64,000 nt of DNA from Flavobacteriales bacterium (lineage in GTDB: Bacteria; Bacteroidota; Bacteroidia; Flavobacteriales_D; Crocinitomicaceae). The stretch covers positions 1 through 64,000 of the forward strand of contig JADFAL010000018.1 of NCBI GenBank assembly GCA_015665275.1, read 5' to 3'. The notes beneath the pieces were generated by a model, which worked only from the letters and a program-made list of their open reading frames with translations, was not told the origin of the DNA and did no database searches. The position numbers were made by a program, and so were the translations under genes. Positions 23,586 to 35,326 of the stretch are shown here, piece after piece; within the stretch, counting starts at the first letter, position 1, and the number at the start of each line of letters is the position of its first letter.

Positions 23586-24137
23586 ATGGCAACAGAAGTA
23601 AAAAAGCGTTGGTACGTGGTGAGAGCCATCAGTGGGAAGGAGAAAAAGGTGAAAGAATACCTAGAAATGGAAATCTCTCGCCTGAAACTTGACGAGTTCA
23701 TTGGACAGATTCTTATCCCAACTGAAAAAGTATTTCAAATTCGTAATGGTAAAAAAGTAAGCAAAGAACGCGCTTACCTTCCAGGTTATGTATTGGTAGA
23801 AGTAGCTCTTGTAGGAGAGGTGCCCCACGTAATTAAAGGAATACCAAACGTAATCGGATTTCTCGGAGCAGAGAAAGGTGGAGAACCACACCCGATGAGA
23901 ATGTCAGAAGTAAATCGAATCCTTGGTAAGGTAGACGAGCTTACAGAGACAGAAGAAGAAATGAAGATTCCATTTGTTATCGGCGAGTCAGTAAAAGTAA
24001 TTGACGGACCGTTCAACAACTTCAGCGGAGTGATTGATGAAATCAACGAAGACAAGAAGAAGTTGAAAGTAATGGTGAAAATTTTTGGAAGAAAGAACTT
24101 GCTGGAGCTTAGCTACATGCAAGTAGAAAAAGAATAG
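23586..24137 (+). CDS. nusG: Transcription termination/antitermination factor NusG
   Basis: Protein of 183 residues that binds the RNA polymerase clamp helices and couples transcription to termination or translation. The N-terminal NGN domain (KKRWYVVRAISGKEKKV, about 5-115) and C-terminal KOW domain (VKVIDGPFNNFSGVIDEIN, about 138-182) are both present. Placed as usual between secE and rplK. Confidence 0.96.
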   Translation: MATEVKKRWYVVRAISGKEKKVKEYLEMEISRLKLDEFIGQILIPTEKVFQIRNGKKVSKERAYLPGYVLVEVALVGEVPHVIKGIPNVIGFLGAEKGGEPHPMRMSEVNRILGKVDELTETEEEMKIPFVIGESVKVIDGPFNNFSGVIDEINEDKKKLKVMVKIFGRKNLLELSYMQVEKE

Positions 24138-24220
24138 AAGAGTATATTAACCCGTAGGAGTGGTGAAAGCGATTAAAGCTTCCCGTGAATAACCATGTTT
24201 GACTACACAATTCAAAACAA
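24138..24220 (+). promoter_or_regulatory. rplK leader region, candidate L1 autoregulatory site
   Basis: 83 bases between nusG and rplK with CCCGTAGGAGTGGTGAAAGC and an AAGC/GCTT hairpin. In many bacteria L1 represses rplKA by binding an mRNA mimic of its rRNA site upstream of rplK. Position fits; the structure was not verified. Confidence 0.35.
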
Positions 24221-24667
24221 ATGGCTAAAGAAGTAGCAGGTTTGATCAAATTACAGATCAGAGGTGGTGCAGCCAATCCAGCTCCTCCAGTTGGTCCCGC
24301 ACTTGGTGCAAAAGGGGTAAATATTATGGAGTTCTGTAAGCAGTTTAACGCTCGTACGCAGGAAAAAGCAGGAAAGGTACTACCAGTAGTTATCACTGTT
24401 TACGGTGATAAATCCTTTGAGTTCGTAATTAAAACTCCGCCGGCAGCGGTGCAAATTCTCGAAAAAGGTAAATTGAAAAAAGGATCCTCAGAACCTAACC
24501 GTTCGAAAGTAGGAACCGTTTCATGGGACCAAGTTCGTGAAGTAGCAGAAGATAAGTTGCCAGATATGAACTGTTTTACTGTTGACTCTGCAATGCGCAT
24601 GGTTGCCGGTACAGCTCGTTCAATGGGAGTTAATGTAAAAGGTGGAACACCACCCGAAACCAAATAA
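24221..24667 (+). CDS. rplK: 50S ribosomal protein L11
   Basis: Protein of 148 residues in the GTPase-associated centre of the 50S subunit. Typical N-terminus ([20 protein letters not shown]) and C-terminal rRNA-binding domain with the conserved SMGVNVKGG-type end. First of the rplKAJL group, with rplA 11 nt downstream. Confidence 0.97.
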   Translation: MAKEVAGLIKLQIRGGAANPAPPVGPALGAKGVNIMEFCKQFNARTQEKAGKVLPVVITVYGDKSFEFVIKTPPAAVQILEKGKLKKGSSEPNRSKVGTVSWDQVREVAEDKLPDMNCFTVDSAMRMVAGTARSMGVNVKGGTPPETK

Positions 24668-24678
24668 TCATTACAGTT

Positions 24679-25374
24679 ATGGGAAAAGTATCTAAAAAGA
24701 GAAAAGAAGCTCTTGCAAAGATCGATTCTAGCAAGGCTTATACCTTGGCTGAAGCATGTAGTTTGGTTAAGGAAGTGTCAACCACTAAATTTGATGCCTC
24801 AGTTGACGTATGTGTTCGTTTGGGTGTAGACCCACGTAAAGCGAATCAAATGGTGCGAGGAACTGTTGCAATGCCACACGGAACCGGTAAAGATGTAAAA
24901 GTCTTGGTTCTATGTACTCCAGATAAGGAGGAGGAAGCAAAAGCAGCTGGTGCCGATCACGTTGGTTTGGATGAATACATCACTAAAATCAAAGGAGGTT
25001 GGACTGATATCGACGTTATTATTACTATGCCTTCGTGTATGGGGAAAGTTGGTGCATTGGGTCGTATTCTAGGACCACGTGGACTAATGCCGAACCCAAA
25101 AACTGGTACGGTAACAATGGACGTTGCGAAAGCGGTACAAGATGTAAAAGCTGGTAAAATCGACTTCAAAGTTGATAAATACGGGATTGTACATGCAATG
25201 GTAGCAAAGGCAAGCTTTGACGGTGAGAAAATCACTGACAACGCAAACGAGTTGATCCAACAGTTGATCAAATTGAAGCCATCTGCTGCTAAAGGTGTAT
25301 ACATCAAGAGCGCTTACATTAGTTCTACCATGAGTCCTAGTATTCAGATTGATACGAAGTCACTAATTGCTTAA
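24679..25374 (+). CDS. rplA: 50S ribosomal protein L1
   Basis: Protein of 231 residues forming the L1 stalk at the E site; in other bacteria it also represses its own operon. Family segments seen: [40 protein letters not shown], and the C-terminal [11 protein letters not shown]. rplJ starts only 11 nt later. Confidence 0.97.
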   Translation: MGKVSKKRKEALAKIDSSKAYTLAEACSLVKEVSTTKFDASVDVCVRLGVDPRKANQMVRGTVAMPHGTGKDVKVLVLCTPDKEEEAKAAGADHVGLDEYITKIKGGWTDIDVIITMPSCMGKVGALGRILGPRGLMPNPKTGTVTMDVAKAVQDVKAGKIDFKVDKYGIVHAMVAKASFDGEKITDNANELIQQLIKLKPSAAKGVYIKSAYISSTMSPSIQIDTKSLIA

Positions 25375-25385
25375 ATCATATTGAC

Positions 25386-25907
25386 ATGACAAGAGAAGAA
25401 AAAGCAAAGTACATAGATGACTTGGCGGCACAATTAGCTGAGAACAATGTTATCTATCTGACAGATACAGCAGAACTAACCGTAGAGACAGTAGGCAACC
25501 TTCGTCGTAAAGCCTTCAACGCTAACGTATCCATGCGTGTTGTAAAAAACACCTTGCTTGCAAAAGCAATGGAGAAAGTTGAAGACAAAGACTTCGGAGA
25601 ATTGAAGGGAACTCTTAAGGGAGCAACTTCAATCATGTTTGCTGAAGCAGGTAATGGACCCGCAAAGCTTATCAAAGATTTTCGTAAGAAAGAAGATAAG
25701 CCAATTCTTAAAGGAGCTTGGATCGATGAGGGAGTATATGTTGGTGACGATCAGTTATCAATGCTCGCTGATATCAAGTCGAAAGAAGAATTGCTTGGTG
25801 AAATTATCACATTGCTTCAAAGTCCTGCGAAGAACGTTGTTTCTGGACTTAAAGGTGCTGGAGGTAAATTGGCCGGCATCCTAAAAACGCTCGAAGAAAG
25901 AGCATAA
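25386..25907 (+). CDS. rplJ: 50S ribosomal protein L10
   Basis: Stalk base protein of 173 residues that binds 23S rRNA and L7/L12 dimers. N-terminal MTREEKAKYIDDLAAQLAEN and RVVKNTLLAKAM motifs; helical C-terminal stalk region for L12 dimers. The short gap to rplA leaves no room for the classic L10 leader. Confidence 0.96.
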   Translation: MTREEKAKYIDDLAAQLAENNVIYLTDTAELTVETVGNLRRKAFNANVSMRVVKNTLLAKAMEKVEDKDFGELKGTLKGATSIMFAEAGNGPAKLIKDFRKKEDKPILKGAWIDEGVYVGDDQLSMLADIKSKEELLGEIITLLQSPAKNVVSGLKGAGGKLAGILKTLEERA

Positions 25908-25978
25908 TTTAATTCGCCGAAATATAGAACAAGGCGAGACAATTTAATTTTTTAAGAACCTATTTAAATTTTAATAAA

Positions 25979-26356
25979 ATGGCTGATTTGAAAGAAATGG
26001 CAGAAGCGTTGGTTAACTTGACAGTTAAAGACGTTAACGAACTTGCTAACATTTTGAAAGACGAATACGGAATTGAACCTGCTGCTGCTGCTGTAGCTGT
26101 AGCTGCTGGTGGAGCTGCTGGTGGCGGTGAAGCTGCTGAGGAGAAAACGGAATTCGACGTAATCTTGAAAGCTGCAGGAGGATCTAAACTAGCTGTAGTA
26201 AAACTAGTTAAAGAATTGACTGGAGCAGGATTGAAAGAAGCAAAAGAAATGGTTGATAGCGCACCAGCAACTTTGAAAGAAGGTGTTGCTAAAGACGAAG
26301 CGGAAGGCTTGAAAACGTCTCTTGAAGAGGCTGGAGCTGAAGTTGAGATCAAGTAA
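25979..26356 (+). CDS. rplL: 50S ribosomal protein L7/L12
   Basis: Acidic stalk protein of 125 residues. N-terminal dimerisation helices, an Ala/Gly-rich hinge at about residues 36-55, and the C-terminal factor-binding domain ([33 protein letters not shown]). Multiple copies per ribosome; the stalk recruits EF-Tu and EF-G. Confidence 0.97.
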   Translation: MADLKEMAEALVNLTVKDVNELANILKDEYGIEPAAAAVAVAAGGAAGGGEAAEEKTEFDVILKAAGGSKLAVVKLVKELTGAGLKEAKEMVDSAPATLKEGVAKDEAEGLKTSLEEAGAEVEIK

Positions 26357-26373
26357 GGTCCACATTCATTTAT

Positions 26374-26411
26374 CAGGAAAGGTGTCCCGTTTTACGGGAT
26401 GCCTATTCCTG
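26374..26411 (+). promoter_or_regulatory. Large hairpin in the rplL-rpoB intergenic RNA
   Basis: CAGGAA-x-GG-xx-TCCCG pairs with CGGGA-xx-CC-xx-TTCCTG around a TTTTA loop, 13 pairs with two small internal loops. No T-run follows, so it looks like an attenuator or RNase processing site rather than a full terminator. E. coli has an attenuator and an RNase III site at the same place. Confidence 0.6.
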
Positions 26412-26482
26412 TATTAAACCGAGGGGTTTTCAAACACCTGAACTTAGTGCTGAAAAGCACCAAATTTTTTCACTAAAATCGT

Positions 26483-29400
26483 TTGGCCTTGGCAACATCA
26501 AACAATACATCGAAAAGAGTGAATTTTGCGTCAAGCAAAAATCCATTTGGGTACCCAGACTTTTTGGATATTCAATTAAAATCCTTCCAGGAGTTCTTTC
26601 AGTTGGAAACAACACCGGAGAACAGAGAGAGTGAAGGATTATTTAAAGTTTTCTCTGAGAACTTTCCAATCACCGATACGCGAAATCAATTCGTATTGGA
26701 GTTTTTGGACTACTTTATCGACCCACCGCGTTACACAATACATGAGTGTATCGATCGTGGTTTGACATACAGTGTCCCCCTAAAGGCAAAATTAAAATTG
26801 TACTGTACGGACCCTGAACACGAAGATTTTGAAACAATCGTGCAGGATGTATACTTAGGTACAATCCCTTATATGACTCCGAAAGGATCATTCGTGGTTA
26901 ACGGAGCTGAGCGAGTAATCGTTTCTCAGTTGCACCGTTCACCAGGTGTGTTCTTCGGACAAAGTCACCATGCTAATGGAACCAAATTGTATTCGGCTCG
27001 TGTGATTCCTTTCAAAGGATCATGGATCGAATTTGCAACGGATATCAACAGTGTGATGTATGCGTACATCGACCGTAAGAAGAAGCTTCCTGTAACAACA
27101 TTGTTCCGTGCTATTGGTTACGAGAGTGATAAAGATATTTTAGAAATCTTCGATCTTGCAGACGAACTAAAAGCGACGAAAACGAACTTGAAAAAGGCGT
27201 TGGGTCGTAAATTGGCTGCACGTGTATTGAAATCATGGGTTGAAGATTTCGTAGATGAAGATACTGGAGAAGTAGTATCCATCGAGCGTAATGAAGTATT
27301 GTTGGATCGTGAGACCATCCTCGAAGAGGAGCACATCGAATTGATCTTGGATTCTGGAGCAAAGAACATCATCTTGCACAAAGTTGACATCAATACGGCT
27401 GATTTCACAATCATCTACAACACGCTTCAAAAAGATACATCAAACTCAGAAAAAGAAGCAGTAGAGCACATCTACCGTCAATTGCGTAACGCTGAGCCAC
27501 CTGATTACGAAACTGCCAAGGGAGTATTCGAGAAGTTGTTCTTCTCTGACACTCGTTACGATTTGGGTGAAGTAGGTCGTTTCCGATTGAATAAGAAATT
27601 GAAAGTAAACATGGAGGAAACTTCACGTGTACTTACAAAAGCAGATATTATTTCCATCATCAAGTACTTGATCGAGTTGATCAACTCAAAAGCTGATGTG
27701 GATGATATCGATCACTTGTCAAACCGCCGTGTTCGAACAGTAGGAGAGCAATTGTACTCTCAGTTTGGAGTAGGTTTGGCACGTATGGCACGTACGATCC
27801 GTGAACGTATGAACGTTCGAGATAATGAAGTCTTTACACCAATCGATTTGATTAACGCGAAGACATTATCATCTGTGATTAACTCGTTCTTCGGAACGAA
27901 CCAACTATCGCAGTTTATGGATCAAACGAACCCACTGTCGGAAGTAACGCACAAGCGTCGTCTTTCAGCACTAGGGCCAGGAGGTCTTTCCCGTGAAAGA
28001 GCAGGGTTCGAGGTTCGTGACGTTCACTACACACACTATGGTCGTCTGTGTACGATTGAGACACCGGAAGGGCCGAACATTGGTTTGATCTCTTCTTTGT
28101 GTGTATTTGCAAAAGTCAACAAACTTGGATTTATCGAAACTCCTTACCGTGAAGTAGCGAAAGGAAAAGTAAATACGAAATCCGAACCTATTTATTTATC
28201 CGCAGAGGAAGAAGACGAAAAGATCATCGCACAGGCAAATGCCGAGTTAGATGATAAAGGGAACTTCCTTACGGATGTTGTTAAGGCTCGTTTGGGGCAC
28301 GACTTCCCAGTTGTAGAACCAGACAAATTGAGCTTGATGGACGTTGGTGCAAACCAAATTGCGTCGATCGCAGCATCGTCAATTCCATTCTTGGAGCATG
28401 ATGATGCCAACCGTGCATTGATGGGGTCAAACATGCAGCGTCAGGCCGTACCATTGTTACGTCCTCAGTCGCCAATTGTTGGAACTGGAATTGAAGAGTT
28501 GGTAGCAAAAGATTCACGTGTATTGATCAACGCCGAAGGTACTGGAGTTGTTGAATACGTGGATGCAAACGAAATCGTAATCCGTTACAACTGGACGAAA
28601 GAAGATCGTTTGGTAAGTTTCGATGACGAAGTAACACGCTACCCACTTACGAAGTTCGCTAAGACAAACCAAGGTACTTGTATCAACTTGAAGCCAATCG
28701 TTCAGAAAGGTGACAAAGTAGAGAAAGGACAAGTATTGTGTGAAGGATATGCAACGCAACAAGGAGAATTGGCCCTAGGTCAAAACTTGAAAGTGGCCTT
28801 CATGCCTTGGAAAGGATATAACTTTGAGGATGCGATTGTAATTTCTGAGCGTGTAGTGCGTGACGATATCTTTACATCAATCCATATTGATGAGTACTCT
28901 TTGGATGTACGTGATACAAAACGAGGAATGGAAGAATTGACTTCTGATATTCCAAACGTATCTGAAGAAGCGACGAAAGATTTGGACGAGCACGGATTGA
29001 TCCGTATCGGAGCTGAAATCACTGAAGGAGATATCTTAATTGGTAAGATTACTCCAAAGGGAGAAACAGATCCTTCTCCGGAAGAGAAACTTCTTCGTGC
29101 AATCTTCGGTGACAAAGCAGGTGATGTGAAAGATGCTTCATTGAAAGCAGGACCATCACTTCGTGGAGTTGTAATCGAAAAGAAATTGTTCTCACGTGCG
29201 GTGAAAGATCGTAAAGCGAAAGCACAGGATAAACCAATTTTGGAGAATCTTGACGCTGAATTCGATAAAGAGCACGCTGAGTTGAAAGCAGTATTGGTAG
29301 AGAAAATTTTGGATATTGTTGGAGACGAAAAGTCCGCAGGAGTATTCAATAACTTTAAAGAAGAAATAATCAAGAAGGGTACGAAGTTCGCTGCTCGTAA

Positions 29401-30301
29401 CTTGAACGCGATTGACTTCTCTATCGTTAATCCTACTAACTGGACGAAAGATGCGAAGATCAATACATTGATCGGACGTGTTATCCATAACTTCAACATC
29501 AAGTCAAACGATTTGTTGGGAACTTACAAGCGTAAGAAATTCCACATTTCGGTTGGAGATGAACTTCCAGCAGGAATCATCAAAATGGCGAAGGTTTACG
29601 TAGCTAAGAAACGTAAGTTGAAAGTTGGAGACAAGATGGCGGGTCGTCACGGTAACAAAGGTATCGTTGCGAACATCGTACGTCAGGAAGACATGCCGTT
29701 CTTAGATGACGGAACACCAGTAGACATCGTGTTGAACCCACTAGGGGTACCATCTCGTATGAACCTTGGACAGATTTACGAAACTGTACTAGGTTGGGCA
29801 GGAGAGAAACTTGGAGTGAAGTTCGCAACACCAATTTTTGACGGAGCACATCCATCAGAAATCGATGATTACACTGTTAAGGCAGGAGTTCCTAAATCAG
29901 GAAAAACATATTTGTACGATGGAGGAACCGGAGAACGTTTCCACCAAACAGCAACCGTAGGTATTATCTACATGTTGAAACTGTCGCACATGGTTGATGA
30001 TAAAATGCACGCGCGTTCAATCGGACCTTACTCACTTATTACACAACAGCCACTCGGAGGTAAAGCTCAGTTTGGAGGTCAGCGTTTTGGTGAGATGGAG
30101 GTATGGGCACTTGAGGCCTTCGGTGCATCGAACATCTTGCAGGAAATTTTGACAATTAAGTCCGATGATGTCATGGGACGTGCTAAAGCATACGAATCGA
30201 TTGTGAAGGGAGACAACATTCCAGAACCTGGAATTCCTGAATCATTCAACGTATTGCTTCACGAGTTGAGAGGTTTGTGTCTCGACGTAACAATGGACTA
30301 A
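26483..30301 (+). CDS. rpoB: RNA polymerase beta subunit, non-ATG start
   Basis: Beta subunit, up to 1272 residues. The N-terminus reads [20 protein letters not shown], typical of Bacteroidota RpoB. The rifampicin region ([38 protein letters not shown]) and the C-terminal [21 protein letters not shown] are intact. A TAA lies 9 nt upstream in frame and no in-frame ATG occurs before about residue 131, so translation must begin at TTG 26483 or TTG 26489 (GTG 26519 is less likely). TTG 26489 would give the common MAT- start and cannot be excluded. Cotranscribed with rplL upstream and rpoC downstream. Confidence 0.96.
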   Translation: MALATSNNTSKRVNFASSKNPFGYPDFLDIQLKSFQEFFQLETTPENRESEGLFKVFSENFPITDTRNQFVLEFLDYFIDPPRYTIHECIDRGLTYSVPLKAKLKLYCTDPEHEDFETIVQDVYLGTIPYMTPKGSFVVNGAERVIVSQLHRSPGVFFGQSHHANGTKLYSARVIPFKGSWIEFATDINSVMYAYIDRKKKLPVTTLFRAIGYESDKDILEIFDLADELKATKTNLKKALGRKLAARVLKSWVEDFVDEDTGEVVSIERNEVLLDRETILEEEHIELILDSGAKNIILHKVDINTADFTIIYNTLQKDTSNSEKEAVEHIYRQLRNAEPPDYETAKGVFEKLFFSDTRYDLGEVGRFRLNKKLKVNMEETSRVLTKADIISIIKYLIELINSKADVDDIDHLSNRRVRTVGEQLYSQFGVGLARMARTIRERMNVRDNEVFTPIDLINAKTLSSVINSFFGTNQLSQFMDQTNPLSEVTHKRRLSALGPGGLSRERAGFEVRDVHYTHYGRLCTIETPEGPNIGLISSLCVFAKVNKLGFIETPYREVAKGKVNTKSEPIYLSAEEEDEKIIAQANAELDDKGNFLTDVVKARLGHDFPVVEPDKLSLMDVGANQIASIAASSIPFLEHDDANRALMGSNMQRQAVPLLRPQSPIVGTGIEELVAKDSRVLINAEGTGVVEYVDANEIVIRYNWTKEDRLVSFDDEVTRYPLTKFAKTNQGTCINLKPIVQKGDKVEKGQVLCEGYATQQGELALGQNLKVAFMPWKGYNFEDAIVISERVVRDDIFTSIHIDEYSLDVRDTKRGMEELTSDIPNVSEEATKDLDEHGLIRIGAEITEGDILIGKITPKGETDPSPEEKLLRAIFGDKAGDVKDASLKAGPSLRGVVIEKKLFSRAVKDRKAKAQDKPILENLDAEFDKEHAELKAVLVEKILDIVGDEKSAGVFNNFKEEIIKKGTKFAARNLNAIDFSIVNPTNWTKDAKINTLIGRVIHNFNIKSNDLLGTYKRKKFHISVGDELPAGIIKMAKVYVAKKRKLKVGDKMAGRHGNKGIVANIVRQEDMPFLDDGTPVDIVLNPLGVPSRMNLGQIYETVLGWAGEKLGVKFATPIFDGAHPSEIDDYTVKAGVPKSGKTYLYDGGTGERFHQTATVGIIYMLKLSHMVDDKMHARSIGPYSLITQQPLGGKAQFGGQRFGEMEVWALEAFGASNILQEILTIKSDDVMGRAKAYESIVKGDNIPEPGIPESFNVLLHELRGLCLDVTMD

Positions 30302-30330
30302 TCATCGAATTCAATTAAGAAGAAAGAATT

Positions 30331-33300
30331 ATGGCTTACAGAAAAGAACAACCCAAAAAGCAAAGTAGCTTCAATAAAATCACGATCTCGTTGGCTTCTC
30401 CAGAATCCATCTTAGAGAAATCAAGTGGTGAAGTACTTAAGCCTGAAACAATAAACTATCGTACGTACAAGCCGGAAAGAGACGGTTTGTTCTGCGAGCG
30501 TATCTTCGGTCCTGTGAAGGATTACGAATGTCACTGTGGTAAATACAAGCGTATCCGATACAAAGGAATCGTTTGTGACCGTTGTGGTGTAGAGGTAACA
30601 GAGAAGAAAGTACGTCGTGAGCGTATGGGACACATCTCATTGGTGGTTCCGGTAGCACACATTTGGTACTTCCGTTCTTTGCCGAACAAAATTGGATACT
30701 TACTAGGTTTGCCAACAAAGAAGTTGGATCAAATCATTTACTACGAACGTTATGTAGTAATTCAGCCAGGTATCGCTAATGCTTCAGACGGAGAGGAATT
30801 GAAACGTTTGGATTTTATGACCGAAGAAGAGTACTTGGATATTTTGGATGAACTTCCAAAAGAAAACCAATACTTGGAGGACACAGATCCGAATAAATTC
30901 ATCGCGAAGATGGGAGCTGAGGCATTGTACGATTTGTTGCGTACAATGAACTTGGAAGAAACGTCGTACAACTTGCGTCACCAAGCAAACACTGAAACTT
31001 CTGTGCAACGTAAAAACGAAGCATTGAAGCGTCTTCAGGTGGTTGAGGCAATGCGTGAATCACAAACACGTATTGAGAACCGTCCTGAATGGATGATTGT
31101 AAAAGTTGTACCAGTAATTCCACCTGAATTACGCCCATTGGTACCATTAGATGGTGGTCGTTTTGCGACATCGGATTTGAACGACCTTTACCGTCGTGTA
31201 ATTATCCGTAACAACCGTTTGAAGCGATTGATCGAAATTAAAGCGCCAGAAGTAATTTTGCGTAACGAGAAGCGTATGCTTCAGGAGTCGGTAGATTCAT
31301 TGTTTGATAACTCTCGTAAGTCATCAGCAGTAAAAACAGAATCAAACCGTCCATTGAAATCACTTTCTGATTCCCTAAAAGGAAAGCAGGGTCGTTTCCG
31401 TCAAAACTTGCTCGGTAAACGTGTGGATTATTCAGCACGTTCCGTTATTGTTGTTGGACCGGATTTGAAATTGCACGAATGTGGTTTGCCAAAAGATATG
31501 GCTGCCGAACTTTACAAGCCGTTCATTATTCGTAAGATGATTGAGCGTGGTATTGTAAAAACGGTAAAATCAGCGAAGAAAATTGTAGACCGCAAAGAGC
31601 CGGTTGTTTGGGACATCCTAGAAAACGTGTTGAAAGGGCACCCTGTGCTTCTCAACCGTGCACCAACGCTTCACCGCTTGGGGATTCAGTCGTTCCAACC
31701 GAAATTGATTGAAGGAAAGGCAATTCGTTTGCACCCGTTGGTAACAACAGCCTTCAACGCCGATTTCGATGGTGACCAGATGGCGGTTCACTTACCACTA
31801 GGTAATGCTGCAATTTTGGAAGCACAATTATTGATGTTGGCTTCACATAACATTTTGAACCCAGCAAACGGAGCTCCAATTGCCGTACCATCTCAGGATA
31901 TGGTATTGGGTCTATATTACATCACTAAAGAGAAGAAGTCTGTTAAAAACGACGTTGTAAAAGGCGAAGGTGGAACATTCTACTCTCCAGAAGAGGTTAT
32001 CATTGCACACAACGAAGGTGCATTGGATCTACATGCTTCTATCAAAGTGAAGGTAAAAGACCTTGATGAAAATGGTGAATTGGTAGTTCAAATGACGGAA
32101 ACTACTTGTGGACGCGTATTGTTCAACGAGAAAGTGCCGGATGAAGCTGGATTCATTAACGACGTAATGACCAAGAAAGCATTGCGTGACATGATTGGTC
32201 ACGTCTTGAATATCTGTGGTACAGCGCGTACGGCTCAGTTCCTTGATGAAATTAAGGAGTTGGGTTACCACATGGCCTTTGTAGGTGGATTGTCATTCAA
32301 CTTGGATGATATTATCATTCCGAAAGAGAAAGTGACATTGGTAGAAAAAGCAGAAACAGACGTGAGTGAAGTGATGACCAACTATAACATGGGGCTTATC
32401 ACAAACAATGAGCGTTATAACCAGATTATTGATATCTGGACGCACACAAACTCACGCCTGACGCATACATTGATGGAGCAATTGAAATCCGATAAGCAAG
32501 GATTTAACTCTATCTACATGATGTACGATTCAGGTGCACGTGGTTCCAAAGAGCAGATTCGTCAGCTATCAGGAATGCGTGGATTGATGGCGAAACCACA
32601 AAAATCAGGAGCATCTGCTCAAGATATTATTGAGAATCCGATTCTTTCCAACTTTAAGGAGGGACTTTCGATTCTTGAGTACTTTATCTCGACTCACGGT
32701 GCCCGTAAAGGTTTGGCCGATACGGCATTGAAAACGGCCGATGCAGGTTACTTGACGCGTCGTTTGGTTGACGTTGCTCAGGATGTTGTAATTAACTCTG
32801 AGGATTGTGGAACACTTCGCGGTTTGATTGCAACTGCTTTGAAGAAAAACGATGAGATCGTTGAGCCGTTGAAAGATCGTATCATTGGTCGTTCAGCAGT
32901 AAACGAAATATATCACCCAGAAACGGATGAAGTATTAGTTGGAGCTGGTGAGATCATTACAGATGCCATCGCAAACCAAATCGAAGCTGCTGATATTGAA
33001 GAAGTAGAAATACGTTCAGTATTGACATGTGAGATGCGTCGAGGAGTTTGTTCGAAATGTTACGGACGAAACTTGTCAACACGTCGTGATGCTCAAATTG
33101 GTGATGCAGTTGGAGTTGTCGCAGCACAGTCGATTGGAGAACCAGGGACACAGTTGACACTTCGTACATTCCACGTTGGGGGTACTGCCTCGAACATTGC
33201 GGATGAAAACGATTTGAAAGCGAAAACAGCTGGTAAAATTGATATCGACGAATTGCGTACGATTGATCACACAGATAAAGATGGAAAGAAGAAAGTAGTT

Positions 33301-34620
33301 GTTGTAGGACGTTCTGCTGAATTGAAGATTACCGATTCGAAAGGAAACACTACAATGAATGCGAATATCCCTTATGGTTCTGAACTTTTAATTAAGAACG
33401 GAGCGTCAATGAAAAAAGGTGACGTAATCTGTAAGTGGGATCCATATAACGCGGTGATCATTACGGAAGCAACGGGTAAAATTGTTTTTGAAAACATCTT
33501 AGAAGGATTTACATTCCGTGAAGAGGTGGATGAGCAAACAGGATTTACAGAGAAAGTAATTACTGAAACACGTGATAAGAAGAAGATGCCGGCAATCCAC
33601 GTGATGGATCCGAAATCGAAAGAAATATTACGTGAATACTCACTTCCAGTTGATGCACACATTAACGTAAAAGAGGGTGATTCAGTAGAAGCTGGACAGA
33701 TTTTGGTGAAGATTCCACGTAAGGCTGGTAAATCCGGGGATATTACAGGAGGTCTTCCACGTGTAACAGAGTTATTCGAAGCACGTAACCCTTCAAATCC
33801 GGCAGTAGTGTCAGAAATTGATGGTGTCGCTGAATACGGTAAGATCAAACGTGGTAACCGTGAGATCCAGATTACTTCGAAAACAGGAGAGACGCGTAAG
33901 TATCTTGTTCCATTATCGAAGCATATTTTGGTTCAAGAGAACGATTTTGTTCGCGCAGGTCAGCCACTATCCGTAGGAGCTATTACACCAAATGATATCT
34001 TGAATATCGAAGGACCAACTGCAGTTCAGGAATACTTAGTGAACGAGATTCAAGAAGTATACCGTCTACAGGGGGTGAAAATTAACGATAAGCACTTCGA
34101 GGTAATTGTTCGTCAGATGATGTTGAAGGCACAAATTGTTGATCCAGGAGATACAAAATTCTTGGAAGGACAGTCAGTGCACAAAGCAGACATCATGGAA
34201 GAGAACGATGCTGTTTACGGAATGAAAGTTGTTACTGAAGCAGGTGATTCTGACACATTGAAGGCAGGACAAATTGTTTCAGCACGTAGACTTCGCGACG
34301 AGAATTCACAGTTGAAGCGAGCAGACAAGCAGCTAATTGAGTCGCGTGATGCGGTTCCGGCAACTTCGACGCCATTGCTTCAAGGGATTACACGAGCTTC
34401 CCTTCAAACACAATCGTTCATCTCTGCGGCATCGTTCCAGGAGACAACGAAAGTATTGAACGAGGCTGCAATCTCAGGAAAAGAAGATCATCTACTTGGA
34501 TTGAAAGAAAACGTAATTGTTGGTCACTTGATTCCAGCAGGTACAGGTTTCCGTCACTTCCAGAAAATGCTAGTAGGCTCTAAAGCTGAAATGGAACAGA
34601 TGGTTGAAAATGCAGAGTAA
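30331..34620 (+). CDS. rpoC: RNA polymerase beta' subunit
   Basis: Catalytic subunit of 1429 residues. N-terminal zinc site [20 protein letters not shown], the active-site Mg2+ loop [15 protein letters not shown], the second zinc site with [15 protein letters not shown], and bridge-helix and trigger-loop regions ([20 protein letters not shown]) are all present. It lies 29 nt after rpoB and ends at a strong terminator, closing the block. Confidence 0.98.
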   Translation: MAYRKEQPKKQSSFNKITISLASPESILEKSSGEVLKPETINYRTYKPERDGLFCERIFGPVKDYECHCGKYKRIRYKGIVCDRCGVEVTEKKVRRERMGHISLVVPVAHIWYFRSLPNKIGYLLGLPTKKLDQIIYYERYVVIQPGIANASDGEELKRLDFMTEEEYLDILDELPKENQYLEDTDPNKFIAKMGAEALYDLLRTMNLEETSYNLRHQANTETSVQRKNEALKRLQVVEAMRESQTRIENRPEWMIVKVVPVIPPELRPLVPLDGGRFATSDLNDLYRRVIIRNNRLKRLIEIKAPEVILRNEKRMLQESVDSLFDNSRKSSAVKTESNRPLKSLSDSLKGKQGRFRQNLLGKRVDYSARSVIVVGPDLKLHECGLPKDMAAELYKPFIIRKMIERGIVKTVKSAKKIVDRKEPVVWDILENVLKGHPVLLNRAPTLHRLGIQSFQPKLIEGKAIRLHPLVTTAFNADFDGDQMAVHLPLGNAAILEAQLLMLASHNILNPANGAPIAVPSQDMVLGLYYITKEKKSVKNDVVKGEGGTFYSPEEVIIAHNEGALDLHASIKVKVKDLDENGELVVQMTETTCGRVLFNEKVPDEAGFINDVMTKKALRDMIGHVLNICGTARTAQFLDEIKELGYHMAFVGGLSFNLDDIIIPKEKVTLVEKAETDVSEVMTNYNMGLITNNERYNQIIDIWTHTNSRLTHTLMEQLKSDKQGFNSIYMMYDSGARGSKEQIRQLSGMRGLMAKPQKSGASAQDIIENPILSNFKEGLSILEYFISTHGARKGLADTALKTADAGYLTRRLVDVAQDVVINSEDCGTLRGLIATALKKNDEIVEPLKDRIIGRSAVNEIYHPETDEVLVGAGEIITDAIANQIEAADIEEVEIRSVLTCEMRRGVCSKCYGRNLSTRRDAQIGDAVGVVAAQSIGEPGTQLTLRTFHVGGTASNIADENDLKAKTAGKIDIDELRTIDHTDKDGKKKVVVVGRSAELKITDSKGNTTMNANIPYGSELLIKNGASMKKGDVICKWDPYNAVIITEATGKIVFENILEGFTFREEVDEQTGFTEKVITETRDKKKMPAIHVMDPKSKEILREYSLPVDAHINVKEGDSVEAGQILVKIPRKAGKSGDITGGLPRVTELFEARNPSNPAVVSEIDGVAEYGKIKRGNREIQITSKTGETRKYLVPLSKHILVQENDFVRAGQPLSVGAITPNDILNIEGPTAVQEYLVNEIQEVYRLQGVKINDKHFEVIVRQMMLKAQIVDPGDTKFLEGQSVHKADIMEENDAVYGMKVVTEAGDSDTLKAGQIVSARRLRDENSQLKRADKQLIESRDAVPATSTPLLQGITRASLQTQSFISAASFQETTKVLNEAAISGKEDHLLGLKENVIVGHLIPAGTGFRHFQKMLVGSKAEMEQMVENAE

Positions 34621-34637
34621 TATCAACTCGAAATAAT

Positions 34638-34669
34638 AAAAGCCCCGACAGAAACGTCGGGGCTTTTTT
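34638..34669 (+). terminator. Rho-independent terminator after rpoC
   Basis: Ten-pair G+C-rich stem AAGCCCCGAC / GTCGGGGCTT with a six-base loop and T-run; flanking A and T can extend the stem. Confidence 0.92.
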
Positions 34670-34725
34670 GTTGGTAGCTGTCCGTTGACTTCGAATACCT
34701 CGGTCAACTTACTTATACTGATGAC

Positions 34726-35055
34726 CTATGCATCCAAAGGCCAGTACCTTTCCTCTATTATGTTGAAATGATGCACTTGATCCATTGCAACTGGAGTAGT
34801 ACCCTCGTTTCGTGCAAACACAATTGCTCGAAAACACCAAATCCTTTCCCAATCAATTAAGTGTTGCAAGATTGTATGCAAGGTCCACTTATCGGTTTCG
34901 TATACTTTTAAGCCAATTCGATTTAATTTGGCAAGATCCAAGGCTTCAATGTCCTTCAAACTTTTGTGCAAGGCGTCGTTAAGGCTGCGCCCTTCGTTTA
35001 ATTTCAGAACGGATTCTAAAAATTCCGGATTCTTCTTTATTTCTTGATTTTCCAT
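34726..35055 (-). pseudogene. DinB-like protein, C-terminally shortened, possible remnant
   Basis: Open frame of 109 residues. The segment DKWTLHTILQHLIDWERIW followed by FRAIVFARNEGTTP matches the second helix and metal-ligand His region of DinB/YfiT-like four-helix proteins, which usually run to about 150-180 residues. Here the frame stops soon after, so helices three and four are missing. The +2 frame downstream stays open for about 29 codons but shows no recognisable continuation. It lies alone next to gene-poor DNA, consistent with decay, yet a short functional relative is possible. Confidence 0.5.
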
Positions 35056-35326
35056 TTATAATAAGTTGAATGTAATGAATTCTACGTGCGACATATCTTC
35101 TCAATTGTAGTGCAAGAGAGTGCATCAGATGAAATTCTGATGGTTGAATTTGTCGCTATTTTTGAATCAACTTATTGGTACATTGGATAGTGAAATTGAT
35201 TAAATAACTCAATTTAGGACTTACATTCATTGAGTACTCATTCTAATCGAAGAAACCGCACTGCTGAATGAATGGCGATAATAGTAACAAATTCAAGGTT
35301 TAAACTGTTTCATTAAAAAGACCACT
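35056..35326. other. Gene-free spacer with a small inverted repeat
   Basis: 271 bases without a credible frame on either strand. It contains CATCAGA / TCTGATG at 35123-35142 with a six-base gap. No promoter of good quality is visible for the lipoprotein gene that follows. Confidence 0.5.

Noticed and set aside
25960-26352. 130-codon frame antisense to rplL
   Set aside because: Ala/Ser-rich shadow of the Ala-rich L7/L12 gene.
28780-29502. 240-codon open frame antisense to rpoB
   Set aside because: Composition follows the shadow of rpoB codons; no start signal, no family features, and rpoB is fully conserved on the other strand.
33372-33848. 158-codon frame antisense to rpoC
   Set aside because: Shadow frame; rpoC is unbroken here.
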